Shown: positions 1 through 9,265 of the stretch, piece after piece | Numbering within the stretch: the first letter of the stretch is position 1 | Layout of the letters: each line of letters starts with the position of its first letter | NCBI RefSeq assembly: GCF_040932005.1 | Contig: NZ_CP162414.1 | Span: forward strand, 1,887,501-1,951,500 | Length of the DNA stretch: 64,000 nt | From: Aestuariibius sp. HNIBRBA575 | GTDB taxonomy: Bacteria > Pseudomonadota > Alphaproteobacteria > Rhodobacterales > Rhodobacteraceae | Reading direction: 5' to 3' | Position numbers and translations under genes: made by a program | The notes under the pieces: generated by a model | Told to the model about the DNA's origin: nothing | Databases searched by the model: none | Seen by the model: only the letters and a program-made list of their open reading frames with translations

Positions 1-51
1 CATATGTCTTTCGACGTGGTTCCCTTAACCCGGAACCGGGGCTGACAGTGA

Positions 52-128
52 TGGCGCGGTTGACGGGACTCGAACCCGCGACCCCCGGCGTGACAGGCCG
101 GTACTCTAACCAACTGAGCTACAACCGC
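52..128 (-). tRNA. tRNA-Asp (GTC), CCA encoded
   Basis: The minus strand folds as a complete cloverleaf. The acceptor stem GCGGTTG pairs with CAACCGC, the D-arm contains AGCTCAGTTGGTTAGAG, and the anticodon stem CCGGC/GCCGG frames a loop with GTC. The T-arm has GGTTCGAGTCCC, and CCA is encoded at 54-52. The anticodon GTC reads aspartate codons. The gene lies downstream of a histidine phosphatase on the same strand. Confidence 0.97.
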
Positions 129-245
129 CCACTGTCCGCTCTAATTTCATTCAAAGCGTGAGGGAGCTTCTATGTCCACGCCCGGGTGCCGTCAAGCGTC
201 TTTGAACGAAAAACCATTCTTTTCTGTCGCAACTTAATTGAACGC

Positions 246-824
246 TTAGTGAATGGTTTCCACACCGTCTTTTATCTCGATAACGCGGCCCTGCGGATGA
301 TCCAGCGCCGCGATTTGATCGCGGTTCAATCCCATAAGGTGCCCACGCAGAACGGAAATTGTGATCCCGTGGGAAATTACGATGCTTGGTTTGCTTAACC
401 CCGTTAGGAAATCGGCAGTACGGGCCTGCAGCTCCGCTTCGCTTTCACCATTTGGCGCCATCAGGAATCGATCATAAACACTGATCTCACCAGAAAAAAT
501 TTCGGGGTTTTCGGCAACAACGTCGTCGCGTTGGCGCCCTTCCCAATCGCCGACACCGACCTCCATGATCCGTGGGTCATGGCGCACGGGCCACACCTGC
601 CCGCGTAGCACCAAATTGGCCGTTTCAACCGCACGTCCCAACGGACTGCAGATCACTTCTGTCTCACTGCTGATGTGCAGCCGGGACAGGATCTCCCCCT
701 GTCTCTTGGCTTGGACCCGCCCCAAATCCGTCAGATCAGAGTTCAACTGCCCCTGCATACGGCCTTGGGCATTCCACAGTGTCTGACCATGACGCAGTAA
801 ATAGATCGGAGGGTATGCTGACAT
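246..824 (-). CDS. Histidine phosphatase family protein (phosphoglycerate-mutase-like)
   Basis: 192 residues. The catalytic RHG motif is at residues 11-13, followed by a QGQLNSDLTDLGRVQA segment typical of cobC/PhoE/GpmB-type branch-2 phosphatases. A second conserved histidine lies in ISHGITISVLRG near residue 152. The phosphohistidine is expected on His12. An AGGAG sequence about 8 bases upstream supports the start. The physiological substrate cannot be read from the sequence. A paralogue with the same architecture lies at 2088-2672, on the other side of a lipoprotein gene and tRNA-Val, which suggests an old local duplication. It is probably cytoplasmic, since no signal peptide is seen. Confidence 0.85.
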   Translation of the reverse strand: MSAYPPIYLLRHGQTLWNAQGRMQGQLNSDLTDLGRVQAKRQGEILSRLHISSETEVICSPLGRAVETANLVLRGQVWPVRHDPRIMEVGVGDWEGRQRDDVVAENPEIFSGEISVYDRFLMAPNGESEAELQARTADFLTGLSKPSIVISHGITISVLRGHLMGLNRDQIAALDHPQGRVIEIKDGVETIH

Positions 825-934
825 TATGAGGGCTCCTGCCTGTTTCCCTCAATGCTTGGCAGGCAACGGATGGTCATTCAACCAATAAGCGAGCCGCAAC
901 CTACCACCTGATTAACATTTGATCATCTACCGCG

Positions 935-1768
935 TCAGTGACAGGACTCAAGCGCCACAATCCACGTAGATATTTGAATACTGTGCCCGATGGTTTCGGG
1001 TTGATTGTTGTCCAATCTTTGACAGCTGATCGGGCGACCACACATATTAAAATATTCTGTGCGTTCGGAATCGCTAGCAAGCGAAGTTGGATCTTGGTCA
1101 ATTTGCTGGGTCTGAATACAAGACAGAGTTGTAGATGAGGCCGAGTTTTGAACCGTCCTTGAAGGGATTGGGTTTGTCTGCAATTCTGGATGTTGAGATG
1201 CAGCGTCTAGATCAGGACTGATTTCCCAACCAAAGGTGGCCAACGGCAGATTCGTCCGGTTTCTGATCTGTGCCATATCCACATAGGATTCCCCCAGGTC
1301 ACCTAATTCATCAAGGACAAACTTTGCAGCGGGCACGCCCGATATTGTTGAAAACTCGAAATACCCCTGTTTTGTCTGGTTATCTCCTCCATTTTGGTCA
1401 TCTATGTAAGTAAATAAGAACCGGTCGCCCTGACGAGAAATCAAGGTCACCGGCCAACGGAACCACTCATTATTTTGCGCCAAGATTTGAAAAAACGAGC
1501 CACCTTCGCGAATAATCAGAGCGGGTCGATCACACATTCGTTCTTGAAAATAGGATTTGGTGCAAATGGTGGGCCCGTAGTCACCGGCGAATTGCGAAAC
1601 CAATAAATCACTATTTTCTGTTACGTCCTGTTGTGTCTGACCTTGCCCAATTTGCGGTGAATTTTGTGTCGGGTCACGTTGGATCGCAGCTTCCGGAACG
1701 CAACCGGATGTGAATAGTGCGCTGGCAGCCAAGACCTTAAAGCTATAAATATTTAGAAAGTTGTTCAT
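935..1768 (-). CDS. Hypothetical lipoprotein
   Basis: 277 residues from the ATG at 1768. The start was chosen because it gives a hydrophobic leader (FKVLAASALF) ending at TSGC with the candidate lipidated cysteine at residue 23. The box is imperfect at the -3 position. Longer reading upstream has no leader. The mature part begins with a Gln/Asn/Thr-rich linker, then a segment with several cysteines (TICTKSYFQERMCDRP) and aromatic beta-like stretches. I recognise no family. It looks richer in A/T than its neighbours, which could mean transfer or relaxed selection. Probably anchored in the outer membrane; function unknown. Confidence 0.65.
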   Translation of the reverse strand: MNNFLNIYSFKVLAASALFTSGCVPEAAIQRDPTQNSPQIGQGQTQQDVTENSDLLVSQFAGDYGPTICTKSYFQERMCDRPALIIREGGSFFQILAQNNEWFRWPVTLISRQGDRFLFTYIDDQNGGDNQTKQGYFEFSTISGVPAAKFVLDELGDLGESYVDMAQIRNRTNLPLATFGWEISPDLDAASQHPELQTNPIPSRTVQNSASSTTLSCIQTQQIDQDPTSLASDSERTEYFNMCGRPISCQRLDNNQPETIGHSIQISTWIVALESCH

Positions 1769-1944
1769 ACACACACCGTGATTGAAAAGATACGATGCAG
1801 CCGAACAACGCACACCACACCGCAAAAAACAAGCCCACACAAATGGGTAAACCGATGCATATTGGCTTACTCAAACACTTGTCGAATCGAAATCGAAAAT
1901 CCCGTCAAAGCTTGTTCAAAGCGCAGGTAGAACTGAGGGGGATA

Positions 1945-2020
<76 letters not shown>

Positions 2021-2087
2021 GGTACGCGCTCTCTAACGAATGCTTTGGCGGGCTGCAAGAGGCTCCAATGTCAAAAATGAACTTTTT

Positions 2088-2672
2088 TTAAAAAGGCGCA
2101 AAAACTTTGTGTTTTTTGTCGATCACGGCGTTGATAACCCCCTGCCCGCCCGGCACGATCTGTAACTGATCCAAACCATAGCCCATGGCACGTGTTCTAA
2201 GGAATCGGCTTGTGATTCCGTGGGTTATGATGATCGTCGGGCGTTTAACTTTGCCCAGGACCTGACCAACACGGTCCCACATCACATCAAAACTGTCACC
2301 GTCTGGTGCACGCGCATAAAAGTCTAGAAAATGCTCATGAGGATCCGTTGGCGGCCAGTTTGCGTTGATTTCAGCCCGCGTTAGACCTGACCATTGGCCA
2401 ACGGATATTTCCCCCAACAAGTCATCTGGCTGGGCCGTTACACCAAGTTCTGCCAAGACCAGTTCGGCGGTATGGATCGCACGCAATTGCGGTGAGCACC
2501 AAAAATCAAACCCGTCTTTGGTGATCCCTAATTGCGCTAACACTCCACAGATCGATTTGGATTGCGCTATGCCCGTTTCGGTCAATGGGGAATCCATGAT
2601 GCCCTGCATCCGCCCCGCACGGTTCCATTCTGTTTCGCCGTGGCGGATCACATAAATCGGAGGTGTCGACAT
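2088..2672 (-). CDS. Histidine phosphatase family protein (second copy)
   Basis: 194 residues. RHG is at residues 10-12 in IYVIRHGETEWNRAGRMQG, and the second histidine is in ITHGITSRFLRTRAMG near residue 150. The order of motifs and the length match the paralogue at 246-824, and both carry the QG(I/Q)xxSxLT signature after the RHG. The expected reaction is phosphomonoester hydrolysis or mutase chemistry through a phosphohistidine. The substrate is unknown. The ribosome-binding site is weak (GCGGA). The gene follows the HU-like gene on the same strand with a gap of about 50 bases, so the two may be co-transcribed. Confidence 0.85.
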   Translation of the reverse strand: MSTPPIYVIRHGETEWNRAGRMQGIMDSPLTETGIAQSKSICGVLAQLGITKDGFDFWCSPQLRAIHTAELVLAELGVTAQPDDLLGEISVGQWSGLTRAEINANWPPTDPHEHFLDFYARAPDGDSFDVMWDRVGQVLGKVKRPTIIITHGITSRFLRTRAMGYGLDQLQIVPGGQGVINAVIDKKHKVFAPF

Positions 2673-2721
2673 TCCGCTGTCTCAGTTTACTTGGCGCCAC
2701 GTTTCCCGGCTTGGCAAACCG

Positions 2722-3222
2722 TTATTCGGCTGCCTTTGTCAGGTCGTTTGTGATCGATGCGTTTGCATCAGGGGCATCTGCCCCAGCAGGCGAAACAGGT
2801 TTGGGCTGACGGATTTTACAAATCATCACCTTACCGTTGGCCAATTCTTTGCTGCGGTTGGTTTTCAATTTCCCGAAATCAGGCAGATTGAGCTCCTCTC
2901 CCTTGGCGATCGCTTTGCCCAGCTCAACCAGCATCGCTTCGACGATCGGTTTTACGTCTTTTTTCTTTAGGCCCGATGTTTCAACAACACGGTCAATCAG
3001 CTCTGGTTTCTTCAAAACCGGCCCTGCAATGACCGCTTTGTCCTGAACCAAAGTTGCGGATGGAACAGTCGTTTTGGCTGAGACCGGTGCGGTCTTTGCG
3101 ATTGGAGCTTTGGCCTTCGTTGTTTTTGCGGTCGTTGTTTTGGCCTTGGTCGTGCGTTTTGTCGCCGTTTTTGCGCGTGTCACCTTTTTGCGGGGACTAC
3201 TAGATTTAGTAGGGGTCGCCAT
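2722..3222 (-). CDS. HU-like DNA-binding protein with histone-H1-like N-terminal tail
   Basis: 166 residues in two parts. Residues 2 to about 68 are a low-complexity Lys/Thr/Ala tail with repeated TKAKT-type units, resembling histone H1 C-terminal tails and bacterial AlgP/Hc1-like tails. Residues about 70-140 match the HU/IHF fold (KKPELIDRVVETSGLKKKDV, then LNLPDFGKLKTNRSKE). The usual RNPxTG tip of the DNA-bending arm is not visible and the arm looks short. The C-terminus is acidic/alanine-rich. It is expected to bind the nucleoid; the tail would neutralise DNA charge. Such tailed HU proteins occur in related bacteria, but the role is not established here. Confidence 0.8.
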   Translation of the reverse strand: MATPTKSSSPRKKVTRAKTATKRTTKAKTTTAKTTKAKAPIAKTAPVSAKTTVPSATLVQDKAVIAGPVLKKPELIDRVVETSGLKKKDVKPIVEAMLVELGKAIAKGEELNLPDFGKLKTNRSKELANGKVMICKIRQPKPVSPAGADAPDANASITNDLTKAAE

Positions 3223-3496
3223 GGGATACCTGCCTTATTGTTGTCGTTAACCCTGTGTTTATCGCAATTCTTGCTAAATTCCCACGTTTAATTCCAATGC
3301 TTTGCCTAAACCAAATTTCCAATGTCATATCATCCTAGCTGATCCCGCCATCGCCCCGGCAATAGGCGAACCACCGCCACCTGTGCACTTATGGGTTGAA
3401 AAAACGAATTTGGCATTGATGTTCTAGATTTCGGTGCATTCTCGTGCTAAGAAAAATTTAGTTTAAGAATTTGTTCATTTATTAGGAGAACAAGAC

Positions 3497-4096
3497 GTGA
3501 AAAAGTTAGCTGCAGCCCTCTGTGCTACATTCATTGGAACTTCAGCTGCTGCTGTTCCAGTTCAATGGAGCTCCGCTGTTGGGGGAAATGACCATTACTA
3601 TGATGTGATCGTTGGCCCTATCGATTGGTCTGACGCGCGGGTCGCTGCGACTGGGTCGACCCATGCAGGGCAACAGGGCTATTTGACCTCTGTGACTTCT
3701 GTTGACGAACATGATTTCCTTCTCGATTTGATTGCGCCCCTTGTTGACGGTGGAATGCGCCTGTTCTGGCTTGGCGGCACAGACGAAGCCACAGAAGGTG
3801 ATTGGGCTTGGGTTGATGGGCCAGAAGATGGCCACATTTTCTATTCTGGCTCAACTGCGCTTGATTTTAATGCGTTTCGCCCTGGGCAGCCAAGTGGCAC
3901 ATCACCAGGGGGTGGTGAAGAAGATTACCTGCAATTGGGTTTCTTCCGCGACTTCTGGAATGACCATGGCGGCGCCGGTGGTCAGGCTTATATCGTTGAG
4001 TATGGCGGCCTACCGCCCGTTCCCGTCCCAGCCAGCGCTTTGCTGCTGCTGAGCGGTATGGGTGCATTTGCTTTGCGTCGTCGCAAGAAAAGCTAA
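3497..4096 (+). CDS. Exported C-type-lectin-like protein with VPLPA-CTERM-type sorting tail
   Basis: 199 residues from a GTG start, with AGGAG 8 bases upstream. Residues 1-19 are a signal peptide (MKKLAAALCATFIGTSAAA). Residues about 30-170 resemble a C-type lectin-like domain: FLLDLI early, LFWLGGTDEATEGDWAWVDG in the middle, and DFWNDHGGAGGQAYIVEYGG at the end, the usual WIG/WND pattern. The last 25 residues are VPVPAS, a hydrophobic stretch, then RRRKKS, which fits a PEP-CTERM/VPLPA-CTERM signal processed by an exosortase. The protein should be exported and handed to an exosortase, often linked to exopolysaccharide. No exosortase gene is in the window. A strong terminator follows. Confidence 0.85.
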   Translation: MKKLAAALCATFIGTSAAAVPVQWSSAVGGNDHYYDVIVGPIDWSDARVAATGSTHAGQQGYLTSVTSVDEHDFLLDLIAPLVDGGMRLFWLGGTDEATEGDWAWVDGPEDGHIFYSGSTALDFNAFRPGQPSGTSPGGGEEDYLQLGFFRDFWNDHGGAGGQAYIVEYGGLPPVPVPASALLLLSGMGAFALRRRKKS

Positions 4097-4117
4097 TCCG
4101 TTACAATAGAATACGAA

Positions 4118-4145
4118 AAGGGCGCCGTTTTGGCGCCCTTTGTCG
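4118..4145 (+). terminator. Rho-independent terminator after the lectin-like gene
   Basis: A perfect stem AAGGGCGCC / GGCGCCCTT around GTTTT is followed by a T-rich run. It lies 22 bases after the stop codon at 4096. Confidence 0.85.
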
Positions 4146-4212
4146 TTTGTGGATCTAAACAACACCGTCTGGTGGTTGACTGGCGACACCAAAGCCCCGC
4201 CAGTTGCAGTTT

Positions 4213-6624
4213 TTAATGCGCCATTGCACCAGCTCCACCTTCGCGACCCCGCAATACGGCTTCTGCGGCGGCGGCTTCTTCGGCGGCTTCGTCCCATTCG
4301 ATGGCTTCGGGTTGACGGATCAGCGCGTGTCTCAAAACCTCAGACACATGTGACACAGGAATGATTTCCAACCCTTCTTTCACATTGTCTGGGATTTCCG
4401 GCAGATCCTTTTCGTTTTCCTGCGGGATCAGCACAGTTTTGATCCCACCGCGCAACGCGGCCAACAGTTTTTCCTTTAGCCCGCCAATGGCCAATGCATT
4501 CCCGCGCAATGTGACCTCGCCTGTCATGGCGATGTCTTTGCGCACCGGGATTTGCGTCAGCACAGAGACAATTGAAGTCACCATGGCCAGACCGGCACTT
4601 GGCCCATCTTTGGGGGTCGCGCCTTCTGGGACGTGAACGTGGATATCCCAATGGTCAAACCGCGGTGGTTTTACCCCGATCTGTGGCGCGATAGAGCGCA
4701 CATAGGAACTGGCCGCATCGATGGATTCTTTCATCACATCGCCTAGTTTCCCAGTGGTTTTCATCCGACCTTTGCCCGGCAGACGCAGACCTTCGATCGA
4801 CAGCAATTCGCCACCAACCGAAGTGTAGGCCAACCCGGTGACAACGCCGACCTGGTCTTCTTTTTCGGCCAAACCATAGCGGAACTTGGACACGCCCAGG
4901 AAATCGTCCAGATTGTCGGCAGACACATTCACGCTGTCTGTCTCTTTCTTAACGATTTTGGTCACGGCTTTACGGGCCACCTTGGCGATCTCACGTTCCA
5001 GATTCCGCACGCCTGCTTCGCGTGTGTAATGCTGAATGATCGATGTCAGCGCGGTATCGTCCATGGCAAATTCCTTGGCTTTCAAACCATGGTTTTTCTG
5101 CTGTTTGGGCAACAAATGCTGCTTGGCGATTTCGCGTTTTTCGTCTTCGGTGTAGCCCGACAATGGAATGATTTCCATCCGATCCAGCAACGGACCCGGC
5201 ATGTTATAGCTGTTGGACGTGGTCAGGAACATCACGTTGCTCAGGTCATATTCAACCTCAAGATAGTGATCCACAAATGTGGAATTCTGTTCCGGATCAA
5301 GCACTTCTAGCATGGCAGACGCTGGATCACCCCGGAAATCCTGCCCCATCTTGTCAATCTCATCGAGCAAGATCAGCGGATTTGTCGTCTTGGCCTTTTT
5401 CAATGCCTGAATGATTTTACCGGGCATGGACCCGATATAAGTCCGACGGTGACCGCGAATTTCGCTTTCATCGCGCACCCCCCCCAGTGAGATGCGAATA
5501 AATTCGCGTCCCGTGGCTTTGGCAACCGATTTCCCAAGCGACGTTTTCCCAACACCCGGAGGGCCAACAAGGCACATGATCGGGCCTTTCAACTTGGCAG
5601 AGCGTTGTTGCACGGCGAGGTATTCAACGATGCGCTCCTTAACCTTTTCCAGACCGTAATGATCCGAATCCAGCACGGCTTCTGCTTTGCTCAGATCCTT
5701 TTTGGTGCGCGATTTCACGCCCCACGGGATCGACAGCATCCAGTCCAGATAATTGCGCACAACGGTGGCTTCGGCAGACATTGGGCTCATGTTTTTGAGC
5801 TTTTTCAGCTCAGCATCAACCTTTTCGCGTGCTTCTTTTGAAAACTTGGTCGCTTCGATCTTGGCTTCCAGTTCGGCGATTTCATTCGCCCCCTCTTCGC
5901 CATCGCCCAGCTCTTTCTGAATGGCTTTCATCTGCTCATTCAAATAATATTCACGCTGGGTGCGCTCCATCTGGGATTTCACACGGGTCTTGATCTTTTT
6001 CTCGACCTGAATGACGGACATTTCACCCTGCATCAGACCGTACACTTTTTCCAGGCGTTCGCTGACAGACAGCGTTTCCAGCAATTCCTGTTTCTGGGTA
6101 ACATCAATCCCCAGATGACCGGCCACCAGATCGGCCAGTTTATCAGGTTCAACCGCTTCCCCAACAGCGGCAAGCGCTTCTTCGGGGATGTTTTTCTTGA
6201 TCTTGGCGTAGCGTTCAAAATCATTGGCAACAGAGCGCACCAGCGCGGGCACTTCTTCTTCGTTGCCGGGCATTTCGGTCAGATATTCAGCGCTAGCTTC
6301 AAAGAAGTCATCGTTTTCCAGATATCCAGTGATACGCACACGGCTACGCCCTTCGACCAGCACTTTGACGGTGCCGTCGGGCAGTTTCAGCAATTGCAGC
6401 ACATTGGCCAGAACACCTGCTTTGTAGATGCCGGATTCATCCGGATCATCCTCGGCCGGGTCAATCTGGCTGGACAATAGAATTTGTTTGTCGTCCTGCA
6501 TCACCTCTTCTAGGGCGCGAACAGACCGTTCACGTCCAACAAAAAGAGGCACAATCATATGTGGAAACACCACAATGTCGCGCAGGGGTAATACGGGATA
6601 AGAGGGGCTCAGAGGCTCTTGCAT
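4213..6624 (-). CDS. lon: ATP-dependent protease Lon
   Basis: 803 residues, close to the usual 780-810. The N-terminal LON substrate domain opens with YPVLPLRDIVVFP. The AAA+ module has Walker A GPPGVGKTS near residue 355 and Walker B ILLDEIDKM. The protease domain carries the Ser-Lys dyad in PKDGPSAG (about residue 673) and GGLKEK (about 715). The start at 6624 was chosen over an ATG 21 bases upstream because AAAGGA sits 6-7 bases before it. The C-terminus has an Ala/Glu-rich extension. Lon degrades misfolded and regulatory proteins in the cytoplasm. A heat-shock-type promoter is present upstream. Confidence 0.97.
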   Translation of the reverse strand: MQEPLSPSYPVLPLRDIVVFPHMIVPLFVGRERSVRALEEVMQDDKQILLSSQIDPAEDDPDESGIYKAGVLANVLQLLKLPDGTVKVLVEGRSRVRITGYLENDDFFEASAEYLTEMPGNEEEVPALVRSVANDFERYAKIKKNIPEEALAAVGEAVEPDKLADLVAGHLGIDVTQKQELLETLSVSERLEKVYGLMQGEMSVIQVEKKIKTRVKSQMERTQREYYLNEQMKAIQKELGDGEEGANEIAELEAKIEATKFSKEAREKVDAELKKLKNMSPMSAEATVVRNYLDWMLSIPWGVKSRTKKDLSKAEAVLDSDHYGLEKVKERIVEYLAVQQRSAKLKGPIMCLVGPPGVGKTSLGKSVAKATGREFIRISLGGVRDESEIRGHRRTYIGSMPGKIIQALKKAKTTNPLILLDEIDKMGQDFRGDPASAMLEVLDPEQNSTFVDHYLEVEYDLSNVMFLTTSNSYNMPGPLLDRMEIIPLSGYTEDEKREIAKQHLLPKQQKNHGLKAKEFAMDDTALTSIIQHYTREAGVRNLEREIAKVARKAVTKIVKKETDSVNVSADNLDDFLGVSKFRYGLAEKEDQVGVVTGLAYTSVGGELLSIEGLRLPGKGRMKTTGKLGDVMKESIDAASSYVRSIAPQIGVKPPRFDHWDIHVHVPEGATPKDGPSAGLAMVTSIVSVLTQIPVRKDIAMTGEVTLRGNALAIGGLKEKLLAALRGGIKTVLIPQENEKDLPEIPDNVKEGLEIIPVSHVSEVLRHALIRQPEAIEWDEAAEEAAAAEAVLRGREGGAGAMAH

Positions 6625-6700
6625 GCTCGGTCCTTTTATTGGCAAAGCGACGCGGGTCCCACGTGTGGCAACCCATTGGCCGCTTCCTGTCTAGACGCCA

Positions 6701-6729
6701 TATTTGGGGCTAGTGATCCCGGGTTTCAA
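6701..6729 (-). promoter_or_regulatory. RpoH (sigma-32)-type heat-shock promoter of lon
   Basis: On the minus strand TTGAAA (6729-6724) is followed, after 14 bases, by CCCCAAATA (6709-6701). This matches the sigma-32 pattern CTTGAA - N13-17 - CCCCATnT, including the diagnostic C-run at -10. The predicted start of transcription lies about 70 bases before the lon start codon. The match is visible; activity is inferred. Confidence 0.7.
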
Positions 6730-6876
6730 TGGGCCGGGATCATCGGCAATGGCGCGTTTTTGTTTCTGACGCTTGTTTGTTTGGCTGATACTGTGCCTGC
6801 CCCAATCCAAAACAACAAGGTTTGAAATCCTAAATTGGTAAAGCAGGTGTCAAATTTTTTGCCAAACCCAATAAGG

Positions 6877-8010
<1,134 letters not shown>

Positions 8011-8168
8011 TCACCTGTCAGTAGGCGCCCCGTTTAGCCCGATTGGTCCCCCTTGAAAAGCCACCCCATGCGGCCAATACGACCGGTTGCCATGTCTTTG
8101 CGTTCCGCATCTTTACCTTTTGGGGGGCTTTTCCTATATGATTGCTCAGGAATAGCCCCGAGGACGTC

Positions 8169-8543
8169 ATGACCGATCAGAGCCAACAGCCTGAAACCCC
8201 AATGGAAGGCACGCCAATGATTGCGCCATCCAGCACCGATCACCCGCTTTACGACACCATCGTCGAAGCGTGCCGGTCTGTGTATGACCCGGAAATCCCG
8301 GTCAATATTTACGATCTTGGTCTGGTTTATACCATTGATATCAACGCCGAAAGCGAGGTCAACGTCATCATGACCCTGACCGCGCCCGGCTGCCCTGTGG
8401 CCGGTGAAATGCCCGGTTGGCTAGCGGATGCGATCCTGCCCGTGCCCGGTGTGAAAACCGTGGATGTGGACCTGACATGGGAACCACAATGGGGCATGGA
8501 CATGATGTCTGACGAGGCCCGCTTGGAACTTGGTTTCATGTAA
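8169..8543 (+). CDS. SufT/MIP18-family Fe-S assembly protein (DUF59)
   Basis: 124 residues from the ATG at 8169, preceded by GAGGAC. The body is a MIP18/DUF59 domain: LYDTIVEACRSVYDPEIPVNIYDLG, LTAPGCPVAGEMP with the conserved cysteine, and VDLTWEPQWGMDMMSDEARLELG at the end. This arrangement is that of the SUF-system-associated protein (SufT type). It takes part in maturation of iron-sulfur proteins, probably in carrier or target delivery. The core suf operon is not in the window, but an A-type carrier gene lies 1.5 kb downstream. Confidence 0.9.
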   Translation: MTDQSQQPETPMEGTPMIAPSSTDHPLYDTIVEACRSVYDPEIPVNIYDLGLVYTIDINAESEVNVIMTLTAPGCPVAGEMPGWLADAILPVPGVKTVDVDLTWEPQWGMDMMSDEARLELGFM

Positions 8544-8550
8544 AGATAGG

Positions 8551-8574
8551 GGCAAGCCAAAAGACTTGCCTTTT
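8551..8574 (+). terminator. Probable terminator after the SufT-like gene
   Basis: GGCAAG and CTTGCC form a six-pair stem with an eight-base loop, followed by TTTTC. It lies 7 bases after the stop codon. Confidence 0.55.
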
Positions 8575-8617
8575 CAAAAAGAAAGCGATATAACTTGCCT
8601 TCATACAGGAGGACAGA

Positions 8618-9214
8618 ATGTCGCTTGCCGTCATCACAGGGGATCTGGTGGGGTCCACGCAGCTTTCGACATCGCAATATGATGCGGCGCTATTGGCGTT
8701 GAAAACTGCGGCGCACCAACAAGTCGGATCCTTTTATTCGTTGCGTGGGGATGGCTGGCAATTTGCCGGACCAAAACCGGACCACGCATTGCGCATCGCC
8801 CTGACGTTTCGCGCGTTTCTGAAATCTCAATCCGACGCGCTGGACAGCCGGTTCGCCATTGCCATTGGTGATGAAACCATGATGCCAGGCCAAGACATTC
8901 AAACCAGTAACACCGCAACATTTGTGGCCTCTGGTCGATTACTAGATTCTATGAATTCTCAGATACTTATGGCGCATTCTTCAGGTGAATACGCCCATGC
9001 GGCCACCGTTTTGGCCGACCATATCAGCCAACAATGGACCCAAAAACAGGCCCGCACCATCCTGCCATTTTTGACCGCCACCTCTAAACCGACCCAAAAA
9101 CAAGTTGCCGCCGATTTTGGGGTTTCTCGTCAGGCGGTTGGACAAGCCTTGGATGCGGCTGGCTTTGCCGCTATTCAATCCGCATTAAACGCCATTGAAA
9201 CGCAAGCTAAATGA
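8618..9214 (+). CDS. SatD-like protein: cyclase-like N-domain and C-terminal HTH
   Basis: 198 residues, with AGGAGGAC before the ATG. The N-terminal half starts VITGDLVGSTQL and has RGDGWQF at residues 43-49 and a later ASGRLLDSM. This pattern resembles a reduced class III nucleotidyl cyclase homology domain, with Asp9 and Asp45 at the metal positions, as in the SatD family. The C-terminal part (about 155-190) reads PTQKQVAADFGVSRQAVGQALDAAGF, a helix-turn-helix. It is followed by a DUF3307 membrane protein, the pairing typical of SatD genes. Nucleotide binding and DNA binding are inferences; enzyme activity cannot be claimed. Confidence 0.65.
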   Translation: MSLAVITGDLVGSTQLSTSQYDAALLALKTAAHQQVGSFYSLRGDGWQFAGPKPDHALRIALTFRAFLKSQSDALDSRFAIAIGDETMMPGQDIQTSNTATFVASGRLLDSMNSQILMAHSSGEYAHAATVLADHISQQWTQKQARTILPFLTATSKPTQKQVAADFGVSRQAVGQALDAAGFAAIQSALNAIETQAK

Positions 9215-9265
9215 CTTTCTTATCGCCAAAGCAAGTGATTTCACTTTCTAAACAAGGCTGCGCCC

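Noticed and set aside
29..40. CCCGGAACCGGG palindrome downstream of tRNA-Asp
   Set aside because: No T-run follows on the minus strand, so it is not a clear terminator.
8034..8243. 69-codon minus-strand frame between tgt and the SufT-like gene
   Set aside because: It overlaps the start of the SufT-like gene and has no ribosome site or family features.
9233..9246. AAGTGA-TT-TCACTT palindrome between the SatD-like gene and DUF3307
   Set aside because: Short and within an operon gap. No T-run and no second copy.
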